The translations under genes and the position numbers were made by a program. The notes below the pieces were generated by a model that was given only the letters and a program-made list of their open reading frames with translations, was not told the DNA's origin and ran no database searches. This document shows positions 39,597 to 51,216 of a DNA stretch of 64,000 nt, piece after piece. Position 1 is the first letter of the stretch; each line of letters starts with the position of its first letter. The DNA is taken from assembly GCA_013365325.1 (NCBI GenBank), contig JABVXV010000003.1, forward strand, positions 930,001 through 994,000. Reading direction: 5' to 3'. Origin of the DNA: Dipetalonema caudispina (Eukaryota; Nematoda; Chromadorea; Rhabditida; Onchocercidae).

Positions 39597-41912
39597 TTAT
39601 AAATCGTGAATATGCGGTTGTGCAGCAGATCGCAGTATCTTCCTTTTAGTTGTACCAGCTTGCTGTCTTTTGGTTTCAAAATCGAGCATTTCCTTTTCAA
39701 TTGCCAGTTCTTCATCAATATCTGTCATTACTTGACGATAATCGGCTATGAGGTCATATTTGCGGAGGTCAGTGAGCTGAAAAAGTGGCTTTATATGTCT
39801 ATTTCGAGCTGTAATAAAATTTTTTTCTGAATATTTATCCAACAAACTGACGATTTTTTGTAGGGATCTAAATTGTAAATTGTTTAATATGAAATGATAA
39901 CATTTTCCATAGCAAAATCTCTGGCCAAAAACAATGAACCACAAATTAATATTGTTTTAATATTTTTAATAGAAGCTTTTAGTATATGATTCAATATAGC
40001 ATCGTTCGTTTTATTTCTAGGAACATATCATTTTCGATTTTAGAGCTAATTTAGCAAACCCGCACTAACAAATTAAGCATAACTTTAAGTTTCTTATACT
40101 TTCATTTTTTAACGTAAAGTGTACAAGTATTTAACATGACGAAAATTTAACAAAAATTTTCAAGTTGAAAAAAAAAACATTCTATTTCCTTATAATCCAA
40201 GAAAAAAGTTAGTAAAACTCACCTTTGTTCTCCTAAATTTTTTTTTATACCATGGAGTTTGTTCACTCCACACATCTTCTATTCCTTTGTAGTCATAAAG
40301 TTCCCATCTCCTTGTCCACGGTGGTGGGCGCAGTTTAACCTTTAATTTAAAAGAAAAAAAATTGGAGAGAATTAACAAAAATAAAAACTAGTTGACAATG
40401 TTAAAGTAAATGGAATAATGAAGTCCACTAAAATATTATTGAATAATAATGGTGATAGAAGCAATTTAACCAAAAAATGATTTAAAGTGTCTATCTTAAT
40501 CCACAAATTTGTACAGAACTCTCTCCATAGGGAATACTTACCCGACTAACTGACAATAGAATGTTCGTTTTGCTTTTAAAAATACATCAAGTCTGATTTT
40601 GAAGCAACCTAGCAAACCATGTTTTTGTGAGAAAAATGAGGAATTAGTTCCTATATAACATGCTCATCTACTTCAGATATGATAATTGATGAAAATGCTA
40701 TTAAAAGTGTAGGAAGAAGGATACCTTCAATTTTTAATAGATTGTCGCACTAAAATTTGATTTAATTTGCAAAATATAGTTTTAGAATTTAATGTTCATC
40801 CAAGAAACCTTATCGCTCTTGGAATTTCCAAATGTATTCTCGTTATTATCCAATACATCGTTGCGTCAAAGCAGAAAAAGCTAGTCATTATGAATTGGTC
40901 AAGTGGAACTTGTTCGAACAACCTTCCCAGCTAGCTCAAAGAATACCTAACAAAGAATTTTTTATTAAAAAATATAGATTAACCTTTAAAGGATTTATGG
41001 GAACTGGTTTTCCAACAATATGAGACGTAGGTTCCATGTGAATATTGAATGTACTATATTCGGGATAAGCGTCAATCAAATAGCTTAAATCATCATCCAA
41101 GCGTTTTTCCAATTTGATTACTTCTATTTTGGTAATTGTCGGTGTGTACATTTCATACATAATTTCTACACCTGTAAGTTTTAAGAAGTATGAATTGGAG
41201 AACCAAACTCGGTCTTAATTCTTTGAAACACAAAAGGCAACAACAAACCTATTCCTTCGATGACGTTCCGTAGCGTAAATTGCGACTTTAGCCCTTCTAA
41301 TTTGCGGCTAATGCATATGCCCAAAAATCGATTTTTCAGTCCCACTAATTTTTTATCCGAATAAGTAACAGCAACAATCGAACCTTCAAAAAAGGTTGAA
41401 AAAATTAGCAAACAACTAGCTAACTTCCATCAAAAATAATCTAAAAACTCTACAGAATAATCAACTTCATTACTTAAATCGTCTTATGAAGCCAATTTCA
41501 ATAACTATTAAATTTGATGAATACCTTAGAAAACATAGGAAAAGTAATTTTTGCAGAACAGAAATGCGAGGATTACAAAGGGAAAAATTCACATACCAAC
41601 GTAGAATTCAGGAATATCTATTCGTAAACGACGCTCTAACATGTCTTTCCTTTCCAATTCCTCCCGCAATAAATTTCGTCTTCCATATATGGAGGTTGGC
41701 TGGAAGTCTGGATACACTTCTCTGCAGGACCGTACCATTTCAAAAACTTTTGCAGAATAAATACACAGCAATATCAAAATGAAATATGCTTACCGGAAAT
41801 TTTGTATATGCCTTTCAAGCATGGTTTTCCTTTCTTCACCGAAGAGACGACGATATGCACGTTGACCGACTATCCTGACTTCCAGAAGTAATATCCTGAT
41901 GTTACACTGCAT
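39597..41912 (-). CDS. mrpl-19: Mitochondrial large-subunit ribosomal protein bL19m
   Basis: Six exons in phase: 41912-41794, 41721-41597, 41383-41249, 41171-40984, 40339-40223, 39776-39597; 287 residues, the size of human MRPL19 (292). The N-terminus is Arg/Leu-rich with no acidic residue until Glu-11 ([20 protein letters not shown]), a likely mitochondrial presequence. Core bL19 motifs follow in order: [50 protein letters not shown], the [13 protein letters not shown] and AYPEYSTF block, then [20 protein letters not shown]. Bacterial L19 sits at the intersubunit bridge region; the mitochondrial form is a structural protein of the 39S subunit. Exon 2's acceptor (TCCTGCAG) was chosen because an alternative upstream acceptor breaks the frame. 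A TTCAG acceptor lies three bases before the ATG, supporting trans-splicing. Confidence 0.94.
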
Positions 41913-42703
41913 TGTCTGAATCTTCGACCCCAACTATCATAAGCCGATCTACGTTTCTGACAGCCTCGTGAACTTCTGGATTCAAAGTTACCTGTTACTT
42001 CCTTAATATAGAATGGGAAACAGCAGTGCAGCTCTGCGGTTTTTGATTCTCCTGAAGCAATTCGAATAACAAATAAATGATAATTGAATTTAAATATATT
42101 TCCAACTGTTGTCAACCAAACATAATATATTTCACACATAGCAGTAAGGATTTGAAATAGTAACAGTCGAGTTATGACTTTATGCAGAATCTACTCATTA
42201 GATTGTTATTTTTATGAAAATTCGGCGATATACCAAACCATTCCCAAGCAAAATTTAAGCAGTACGATAACACTGTATATCGGTGATTTTATATGATTTT
42301 CGATATCAAAAAAGAGAATGGTTGAAAATAGCATATTTAAAATGCAATTTGAAAACAAATACAAAATTATGAAGCTATACAATTCAAAGTCACAAGAAGG
42401 GAAAAAGAAATGTAATGGATTCTAACAGCAACACTAAACTGTAATTTAGATTACACCTCATAGATGGAATATAAACGTTTCGTAATAAATATAATTTCTA
42501 ATTACAGTTTGTCTTTGCACTTCGTATCTGATCAAATACGAGAACAGCACGCAGTTAATAAATAAGCAATGCAAAAGTAATATTCTGAAAAAATGTATGA
42601 GTTGAGAACATCAGTTACCAGCAATTTCTGTAACGAATCAAACAATATTAATGACAATGTAGAACACTTTTAACACAGCAAAAAATATTTTAGCTACCAC
42701 TAA
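41913..42703. other. Gap between L19m and RNF145-like genes
   Basis: About 790 bases, AT-rich, no exon recognised. As all neighbours are on the minus strand, this would be either a promoter region or an intercistronic spacer preceding the trans-splice acceptor at 41916-41917. Confidence 0.5.
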
Positions 42704-45700
42704 CTAATAGTATATATCTGAATCATTCCGCACATCCCAAGGAAAATATTCATCATCTTCGGAAGAGTTTCCAGCACCAGGTGATTCTGTATTACCATTT
42801 CCTGCATCTTCTGTTGTATCTATGCTGTCACTCCCTTCCAAAAATAGGTCTTCAAGCGCTCCAGCAATCTTACATTTACAGAGATCTGAATAACACAAAG
42901 GGCACACCTGAAATGAATTAAGGACGAATTTTCATTAGATTTTCCAACATAAATAGAATTCTGATAAAGCAAATCAATTTATCCTATTGCAAAAGAAATC
43001 CCTTTTAATGTAAATATGAATAGCAAGAATCATAAAAGCACATTTAGTACCAAATGCCACATAAATACATGTCTAATTCCTAGAGAGAATAAAAATAAAA
43101 TACTATCAAAAAAACATTTACTGTCCAATTGCTTCGGGATGTTAATGTCTCTTAACAAAGATAAACTATATTAACCTGTTTAACATGGAGCCACTTTTTT
43201 AAACAGGCACTATGGAAAAAATGCTTGCAAGGTGTTATGCGTGCATCTTCTACCATATCAGACAAACATATCGCACACGCATCACGTCGTTCTTGCAAAG
43301 TTGCTTTGGACACATGAGGCAATCGAGATAAGCTCGAATATGCTGCACGTCGCGACTGCACGCTAACAATTCCAGCCTGTAATCGCTTCCAAACACTGAA
43401 ATACAGATAGAATACCAAGACTGCCAAGCTTGTCAATGTCCAGTGACCTGAAAAAGAGTTCCTTTTAATATTCATCAAATCCTTCTAAGATTTCCTGCAA
43501 AATTTTCACAATCTTCTGAACATTACATACTGCTTTAACAAGAAAGTTTACAAAAAGCCGGACTAATAGAAGTAGAAGTTAAGAATCAGTTGCGTCCTAT
43601 TTTATTAAGAATAGAGTTCATTTTATTGTAAAATGAACCCACCTTTTAAGGACGTTAGAATACCGTAGCAAACAACATTCAATGCAAGTAATACTTCGAC
43701 ACCACATGTAATCGTTTTGCATATGAATACGACGTAGTCAGTTCGTCCCCACGCATCCATAGACTCTGTCCCTAATACATATATGGCATATACGATGACG
43801 GCCGACAGCGTGTGCACTGACGTCAGCAAACAATTTGAAACTATTATTAAACACCTGGAAAATGAATAAATTTCTGTAAAGAAATTGATTTATAGTAAAA
43901 AAATACACAAATTCGAAGATGCTAAATTAAAATTCTGACCATAAGTCAATGGGTAGAAATCGGGTAACAGCAGCAGAAGTACAAAGCGATGTCACAATTA
44001 CAATAACAGCCAGAAAAACAGATCGCGCATGTTGACCTCGGCTCGTCAATCTATTTGCAGCCAACGCAAGTAATTGTGGTTCAAGAATTTCGCATAACGA
44101 CTGCAGCAAGGCTGACACAACTGAAGACAATAGATATCTAACACCACAAACTTAGTTTAGCAAAACTTGAGGAATCAAAGGCTTCCGAACAAATTACCAG
44201 CTATCATTTACAGCATGCAATGCAACTTGAATCCTCGACACCTTTTAACATCAAGCTTCAACTTCGAAAGAGCATCACTTCAAATTCGGTAAGTCCGTTT
44301 ATAACCAAAATGACACGCATGAGAAAAAACAATACATATAGGCGACCTGTGAAGGTCATTTTTCATGTTAGTAGAAAAATGAATATAAAGAACGAAATAC
44401 TTACCTATGAAAAGAACCAGCCCAAGCAGAAAAGCTTTCTGTTCAGTTCGCATTCCAAGAACACCTGTTTGCGCACAGAGCAGTGCAAGTGTTAGCGCTC
44501 CAGTATAACCACCGTTAGCCAGAACATGTCTGTGACCTCGTTGTCCACCAACAATACATTCCGCAATAGTCAAAATTTGTTTACAAAAACAGCTCACAGT
44601 TAATGCCAGTGCTAACAGTGACAGTGGTGTGTTCGTGCTTTCTGCTACTGACGCTAGGAATATTGCACCAATTTCATCAAAACCTCTTCCTTTTCCAGCT
44701 AAATGCACATAAACTCGGGCAAAAAACATTGTTAACCATGCCGAGATTAATATTTCTGCGAGTCGTAAACGATACCACAAAATGGCAGCACCTGAAAATC
44801 CTTCTCTCTTTAATCGTTAAATTTCACATAATCATGTTGCTAGCAGAGGACAAATTGTTCATGAGTTTAATGCTTCTGCTTAGTCAGTGAAAAAACAATA
44901 TTTCAGATGCAACTGCGCATTCAAAAATCTTGCAGCAATTAAATTTTGTTTGCTTCACGAAAAGAAACGGATAAGAATGAATGATGAGAAAGAAAACAGT
45001 AGTTATTGGTGCCCAAAGATTTATAACTATACGAAGTAGCATCACTGAGATAATGCTTTTACTGAGAAATGCATACCAAATACTGAGTGTAAAAAGTTGC
45101 ATCTTCATTTTTTCTTAATTGATGAGAACTTACTAATTGAACATGATGACGTCTCCATTATTTTTAATTTGAAAATTTGAGTTTTGAAGAAAAGTAAAAA
45201 CAGAGAATCAAACCCACCTCCTCCAATACCTCGAAGAATTACGATAGCTTTAAGATATCGCACAGAATGACGTATGGACAGCAGCAAAGCTGGGGTTTTA
45301 TTTAAAACATATATGCAAATTACTAATATTGCCAAAGAGCAAGCCACATTGTGAGCAATGATAAGGCGATCGATGGGCACTGCACACATTCGAGCAATAA
45401 TTGGTATCAGAAAAACTGCAAGCGTAACTCGTACAATATCATTTTCCAAACTTAGGAGACAACTCTGCACTACACAGAGCACCAACTGAAAAGTACTCAT
45501 CATTCAAAATTAAAAGGTATTAATAATCAAGTTTTTCCTGAACAATTAAATATCAGTTTATATAGTATAAAACATAATAACAGAAAAAGCATCCTTTTAG
45601 TTACTAGAAAAACAACAACAACAAATGATAGACCTGGGCCAAAATATGAAATCCGTGTCGTTCCAATTTAGTAAAATCATCCAACTTCAAGTCAGGATCC

Positions 45701-46304
45701 CCATTCTGCTCCAATTGAACATATCGAGCTGACAGATAATGCGCCAAAGAAAACAGCAATAATGAAAATATGTGAAAATAAACTTGCACAAGTTTGTAGA
45801 GAGGAAGAAGAAAAAACATAAGTGATACAAGCACAACTGAAACTGACAAAATTTCATTGGTAAAAAAAGTAAATCAACTACTTTTTTAAACATGTTTTGA
45901 TATCATTTACAGCAGCTCTTAACAAACTGATTAGAGAAAAATTCAAGCAAACTGCCCAGCATAAAGATCGAGATTAATTAAGAATAATAATACATAGGGG
46001 TAACACTGGTGCACTTAGATTAATAGCTAGAATCTTAATGAATTTAATGCTAACCTGCGTAGCTCAGTATTTGTGCTCCAGTTTGATCAAAATTCCTCGT
46101 TTGAATAAACTCAATAATTTGATCCATTTCCAGATATGACGAAAATGACTGCTTGAAAAAATCAGGATTGAAATGTATGTCCCGATTACGCCACCAAAGT
46201 TCGAATAGCAAAAGGCCAGGTAGTCGTAAAGCAACTTCCATGCAACGTAGAAATGCTGCTCGAGCACGAACATTGAATATTTCCACCGCTTCACCAACAT
46301 CCAT
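42704..46304 (-). CDS. rnf-145: RNF145-like multipass membrane RING-H2 E3 ubiquitin ligase
   Basis: Eight exons in phase: 46304-46055, 45842-45634, 45485-45218, 44791-44405, 44120-43940, 43854-43643, 43447-43176, 42907-42704; 660 residues, almost exactly human RNF145 (about 663). Residues 1-540 are a TRC8-type membrane domain with many hydrophobic helices. Landmarks are FLRCMEVALRLPGLLLFELW at the start, IPIIARMCAVPIDRLII and ASVAESTNTPLSLLAL. The RING-H2 at about 560-600 reads DACAICLSDM..ITPCKHFFHSACLKKWLHVK..CPLC with all eight zinc ligands (C-C, C-H, H-C, C-C), split by an intron before the last pair. The tail is acidic (SSEDDEYFPWDV). The family sits in the ER membrane and ubiquitinates sterol-regulated targets. 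At the TM2 site where human RNF145 has YLYF, this protein has YFHIF. RNF139 is the alternative, but the RING sequence favours RNF145. Confidence 0.93.
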
Positions 46305-47475
46305 TTCGTTGGAAATTCATTAGACAAATAGTGCCTTAATTTCTTTATTCATTTACATGTTTAGATCCAAACTTTGATAGCAAAGGCATTATTAACAAAT
46401 ATGACCGCAAGTAAGAGAGGCCTAACACGCTGCCAAAGTATCACCACTACAAAAATTATCCCTTACATATCAGTATGCTTATGGAAACATTCGAATCGTA
46501 AAAAGGATAATTTTCCATCAATATATGTGACCTAATGAGCTTATATATGAGAGAAAAAAATTGTCTTCTCGATATGTTTGTAGTCAATTATTATCACTAC
46601 CACAATCATTCTCTTCCTTCCATAACTCACTTTCGAAAACAAGTTTTTCAATTTCTGCATCCCAGTGTACTGCCGGTGTCGACTACCGCTTTACGAGAGT
46701 CATGTATTCTGAGGTTTTGAAGATTTTCGTATTTCTACACAAATGAAAGTCAAGAAAGAGAATCTTTTTCATGTTTAAGACAACGAGTAATACTGGACAG
46801 AATAGCCACCTAATGTAAATCGACAAAAGTTAAGTAGCATTCAAAAATAGAGAGGAAAGAGACGAAAGTTCTAAGGTTTTCTATGGTTAAAAATGAAAGT
46901 TTGGAGAAAAACTCAGTTCATCATAATTTCTACGTTTCATCCCTTTTGAATTGGCCTAATTATGTATGAGTAATACTGCCGTAACATCCAACAATATAAA
47001 AATAGTGAGAAATCAACTGCCACGTGAAATATGCAAAATCGCATTATGTATAGAGTTTACAGAACATAAATACATATATTTAATAATTGATAGAAATACC
47101 ACTTCTCTCAGGCAAAAATTTGAAAAAATGCTGATTATGTGAAGAATCCACTGTATCATCAAGATTTCGAAAATTTGTGTTGCATAAATCTCTTAATATC
47201 ACTTTCCCCGATCCTTTGAGCTCTGAAAGGATCTACAACAACCTGCAAAAACCACAACATAAAAAGTCCAATGCAAATGCGAACATTACGAATCCTTATT
47301 TCGCCAGCATTGTACTTGTCGCCTAATGCACAATCATGTGGTTTTCAGTATTTTCATTTTTCATTTCAGTATATCTAAAATTGTAAGATTCAAAGAAATC
47401 ATCTTTTCTAACAGCAGTAATGATCAGGTTACTCATCACATCAGTAATCATCACTGAATAAGTAATCCATAGAAA
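46305..47475. other. Gap between RNF145-like and Josephin genes
   Basis: About 1.2 kb with no exon recognised. Overlapping plus-strand frames at 46535-46746 are short and featureless. It includes the RNF145 5' end and the Josephin gene 3' UTR. Confidence 0.5.
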
Positions 47476-48033
47476 TCAAACCAAACATTTACTATTCAGT
47501 AAATAACTGTTAGCATTTTGAGGTTCAACAACAACCATTAACTGAGCTCCCTTAGCTAATAATGAATCCGAAAATGCAACAAAATCATTAATTGGCATTG
47601 GTTCATTCAATTTTGAATCGAAATTGAAAAACCCAGCAACACCTATTTGCCGCACAGTAAACCAGTGATGTCCTGTCCAGAACGGTATAAGGCCACGCGA
47701 TGTGATGTTGAATATGAAACCGAAAATCTTCGAAAAATCCAAACAAGCAGTGGAACGCCTCGAATCAAACCAGTTCAGCATTAAATTTTTTGTTTCTAAA
47801 GCCGCGATCAGCACGTTAATGTCGTAATTACCGAAACCGAACATTGAACGGTGTCGATTGAACCAGCGAGAACTATGTAAATTTTCCGCGATACAATCCA
47901 AATCAACCTTTTTAAATTCATTTCTTTGCAACAATGTATTCAGCGTATGCACCAAACAGAGTTGCATCTGTTGTTTTTCGTGATATAACTGTCCTGTTGA
48001 GACCGTATTTCCTGACGACTCGTCAACATTCAT
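47476..48033 (-). CDS. Josephin-domain deubiquitinase (JOSD1/2 type)
   Basis: A single uninterrupted frame of 185 residues, the size of vertebrate JOSD1/JOSD2 and covering only the catalytic Josephin domain. The cysteine protease triad is visible: Cys26 in QMQLCLVHTLN, His123 in GHHWFTVRQ and Asn137 in GFFNFDSKL. Further family marks are YHEKQQ at the start and NRHRSMFGFGNYDINVLIAA. The enzyme cleaves ubiquitin chains; JOSD1 acts near the plasma membrane and JOSD2 in the cytosol. It lacks the ubiquitin-interacting motifs and polyglutamine of ataxin-3, so it is not an ATXN3 orthologue. The acceptor TTTCTTATAG ends directly at the ATG, so this start is either a trans-splice site or the second exon of a gene with an untranslated first exon. 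It is the only intronless gene in the window. Confidence 0.94.
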   Translation of the reverse strand: MNVDESSGNTVSTGQLYHEKQQMQLCLVHTLNTLLQRNEFKKVDLDCIAENLHSSRWFNRHRSMFGFGNYDINVLIAALETKNLMLNWFDSRRSTACLDFSKIFGFIFNITSRGLIPFWTGHHWFTVRQIGVAGFFNFDSKLNEPMPINDFVAFSDSLLAKGAQLMVVVEPQNANSYLLNSKCLV

Positions 48034-49082
48034 CTATAAGAAATCGTTTTTTGATGTTACCACTGTACATCAATTATGAATATGTAGTGCTCTTCAAAGT
48101 TATTTCTCATGACAAGAATCAACGGATGAAAACAAGTTCTATTACTAAAAACTACACTACTACTCTTAGTGACTTTAGAATGAAATTTTGTAATCAATAA
48201 CAGCTACTATCAAAATCAAGAGAGGCATAATGTTTAAGGGTTTAAGCATCGCATATTGTGAGGACTACAATGCTCTTACTCGGAATGTTAAGATGTTGCG
48301 GACCACCACCACCACTTCAAACAAGGATAAACAACCAAATGTATTGTACCGTGGATTTCAATAACACCGGGAGTAGGAAAATACCTGACAATAGTAACAA
48401 TTTTATTTCAAATATCAACACCAAAAAAATGGCACTTATGAATAAATTACATCATTCTGATCAACTATATTTTTAGTTCTTTCCTGTCTTATTTCACTTT
48501 TCCCCTCATTTCTTTTCCAAACAAACTGCTGATCACTCTATGCATAAATTCCTTCTATTTATCCAAAAAATATCGATAGTATAGATTAGCTTCAGTTCGC
48601 TTTAAATCAAATAACTGAACCAATTTCACTTCCTCCATGTAGGCGAGGAGTTGAAAAACGTTAAGTTCTAAAGCGTTATGCTTTGAGGGAACTATACTAA
48701 AGATACTTCGTCACTTTTTCATTTCTGATGCCTATCCCTCTGTCCTTTTTGATTTATTTATAATACAACGGAATTATTAAGTATAATTAAAATAATTAAT
48801 AAGTACAGATATATTTCCGAAAAAAAAAACACAATAGACACAAGGAATTACTTAATAGGTCATACACTAATAAGATAACACAAGTCTTCTCTTGGCATGT
48901 GTAATTCTTAGACTGGAGAAAACTGAAAGCATCATAGCACACTGGTTTGAAGTGATCTTGAAATTTAAATAAATATTCACTTTTTGTATCTTCATTTTCT
49001 TCACATGAACAATATGTTCATCGCAACAATATATATAAAATCGTACGATCGTGAATCTAAATTTCCTTTGTTTCCAACATAT
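48034..49082. other. Gap between Josephin and S33m genes
   Basis: About 1 kb, AT-rich, with no coding exon recognised on either strand. A plus-strand frame at 48258-48476 lacks any support. Confidence 0.5.
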
Positions 49083-49087
49083 TTATT
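49082..49087 (-). terminator. AATAAA overlapping the S33m stop codon
   Basis: The minus strand reads AGAAATAAAT, so the TAA stop of the S33m gene is embedded in a polyadenylation hexamer. A functional signal here would give a very short 3' UTR. Confidence 0.4.
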
Positions 49088-50045
49088 TCTTCTCGCCCCT
49101 GAGCTGAGCCCTTTTACCCTGTCCAATCGGTGGATAAAGCATTTTTCCGCGTGCTAACTTCAGTCGATTCTAAAATACTTGAAAAGCTTCATTTTCTCAA
49201 ATCATTGGCAAATTTTACCGAATGATGATGGAAAAATTACAAAATCTAATACATACCAGAAATAAAAATTTTCTTACATGATAAAAAAATCAAATATTGA
49301 GACTATTATCTGTTTTTGTTGGATTTAAATCCAGTGCAGTTTAGTTTCAAAACTTCACAAAGAAGTATTGCAACATTCACCTGTACTTCTCTCCATACAA
49401 CATGTTCATCAAAATAAAGACCATGGAATCGCAACATTTTTGTCAGATAGTGGAACATCGGTTGATTAGGATAATAATCAATCTAAATTTACAAAATCTT
49501 TTGTTTCATTTTTAATCACTTTCATTTATAAGTTCCAGAATTTCTTACATTCAAGTACAATGGTGGTTTTTAGAGGACTCTACTTTTTTTAAATGAGGAC
49601 CACTGCTGGGTATCTGATTTAATGCTGTGAATATAAAACACATTTTTCAAGCATACCGAAAAAAGTCATGCCAACGCCTGCAGTGAGATCTGATGGCTCA
49701 GAGTAAGTAATATCAACGACTAGAACTAAGAATGATGTGTAAGTGACTAAAACAACAAAAAATATGAAACTACTAGGGAAGGTTCAACAGTGATCTTCGC
49801 TAAAATATAGAAAAAAAAACACTTTGAAGGGACGAACTGAACATTCATCAAGCGAAAAAACTAACTGCTTTGAATGGTTGTTGTTCCAACGGTTCTTCCG
49901 ACATAACCCTTATAACTTTCAGGTTTTTGGATTCGGTTGTTCGTGGTGGTTCACTGAAAATACGTCTCGACAAGTCATCCATATGTCTCCCATACTCTGT
50001 TTCACAATTGATTCCACGAGTAGCCAAATTGACCCGCGATAGCAT
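49083..50045 (-). CDS. mrps-33: Mitochondrial small-subunit ribosomal protein mS33
   Basis: Three exons, 50045-49866, 49482-49381 and 49169-49083, join in phase for 122 residues, slightly longer than human MRPS33 (106). The conserved block HMDDLSRRIFSEPPRTTESK then NLKVIRVMSEEPLEQQP matches the MRPS33 signature (Leu-Ser-x-Arg-(I/L)-Phe, Ser-Lys-x-(L/M)-Lys-Val). The second exon gives DYYPNQPMFHYLTKMLRFHG, then LYFDEH, and the tail is basic (GQGKRAQLRGEKK). It is a metazoan/fungal-specific component of the 28S mitoribosomal subunit. The longer N-terminus (MLSRVNLATRG) has presequence character. The gene is divergent from the WDR18 gene, and a TTTCTTAG acceptor ends 17 bases before the ATG. Confidence 0.92.
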
Positions 50046-51216
50046 CGTTTTTACCGCAGGCCCTAAGAAATTTGTGTATGTTATATGAATATTTTCTTAA
50101 ATTTCATGAGTTCTTCCTGACTACTTTTTCATTTTCTAACAGAAATGCAATGTTTTCTGAACTTGCTGTTCCACAGCACATTAGACCAATTGGTTTGAAA
50201 AATGCTACTCACAGTCGCGTTATATATATATATGTAAGAAACTCAATTTGGCTATCTATTTGAAATGAAATATCAAATCGATAAAGCAGTTCATTAGATT
50301 AAAGGAATTCATAAATCATATACGACAACCAATTCCGTAAAAGTTACCGGTTTTTGATAAGCGCAACGCATGGTTCGTGTGTGTCGCTAAAGTTTTTGTT
50401 CTCATCATCTTGTTCCTGAAGTTATATGTAGCAACATATCTTTAACATATGTTTTTAACCAGCAAAGTAGTTTCGGTGAATTAGTGATCAGCTAATTAAC
50501 TTTTTTCCTTGAGAGCAAATAGTATAAAATTTTAACAACTGTTAACAGTCTAAACGTTCACTGGTGCTGTTATACAAAGCAACAATGTAAACGACAAAAG
50601 AAATTGAAAAAAACCACAGAATCCTCTTCTGTTTAATACTTTTTACAATGCTTAATAGATATATGATCATATTTTCAATTTAAAACAAACATTACTACCA
50701 TCACTTCAACAGAATATTAAGTGTTCAAAACAGCATATAGTCTGAATCACATCAAAAAGAGTGATTGGTATTCAAATTTTTGTTCTCGTTCTATGTTAAA
50801 ATTAGAGTGCATTCTAGATTTTAATTTTTAAAAAGCTGAAATAATCGATGTTATCTGAGACTTACGGATAACTCCTCTCATTTTCTCTCCCAATGATAAC
50901 AAAATTTACATAAAAGCGTAGCATTTCTTGTCTAACAGGCCCATACATTACTCTGCCTCTTACTTTTCGCACCATCTAATATCTAAATAATTCCCCTCTA
51001 TCATTCTCCTATCACCTGAGATTCCATCAACTTCAGGATGCAACACAGACACGAGCATAAGCAGATCACTTACGTGTGAGAACAAAAATTTCGTTACCGG
51101 TCGTATCATAGTGATATACTAAGATGGTTTAGAGTGATATGATTGATTTAGAAAATTGGTCGGAAGTTGGAGGGTGCTGAAGGACGTGAAACAATAAGTT
51201 AAGTATTTTATATGCA
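50046..51216. other. Divergent intergenic region between mrps-33 and WDR18 genes
   Basis: About 1.2 kb between two divergent genes, so it probably carries both promoters. No exon was recognised. It contains a short TA run at about 50221-50233. Confidence 0.5.

Noticed and set aside
44884..45108. Hydrophobic frame that could be an extra RNF145 membrane exon
   Set aside because: Splicing 45218 directly to 44791 keeps the phase and aligns continuously with vertebrate RNF145, leaving no room for another exon.
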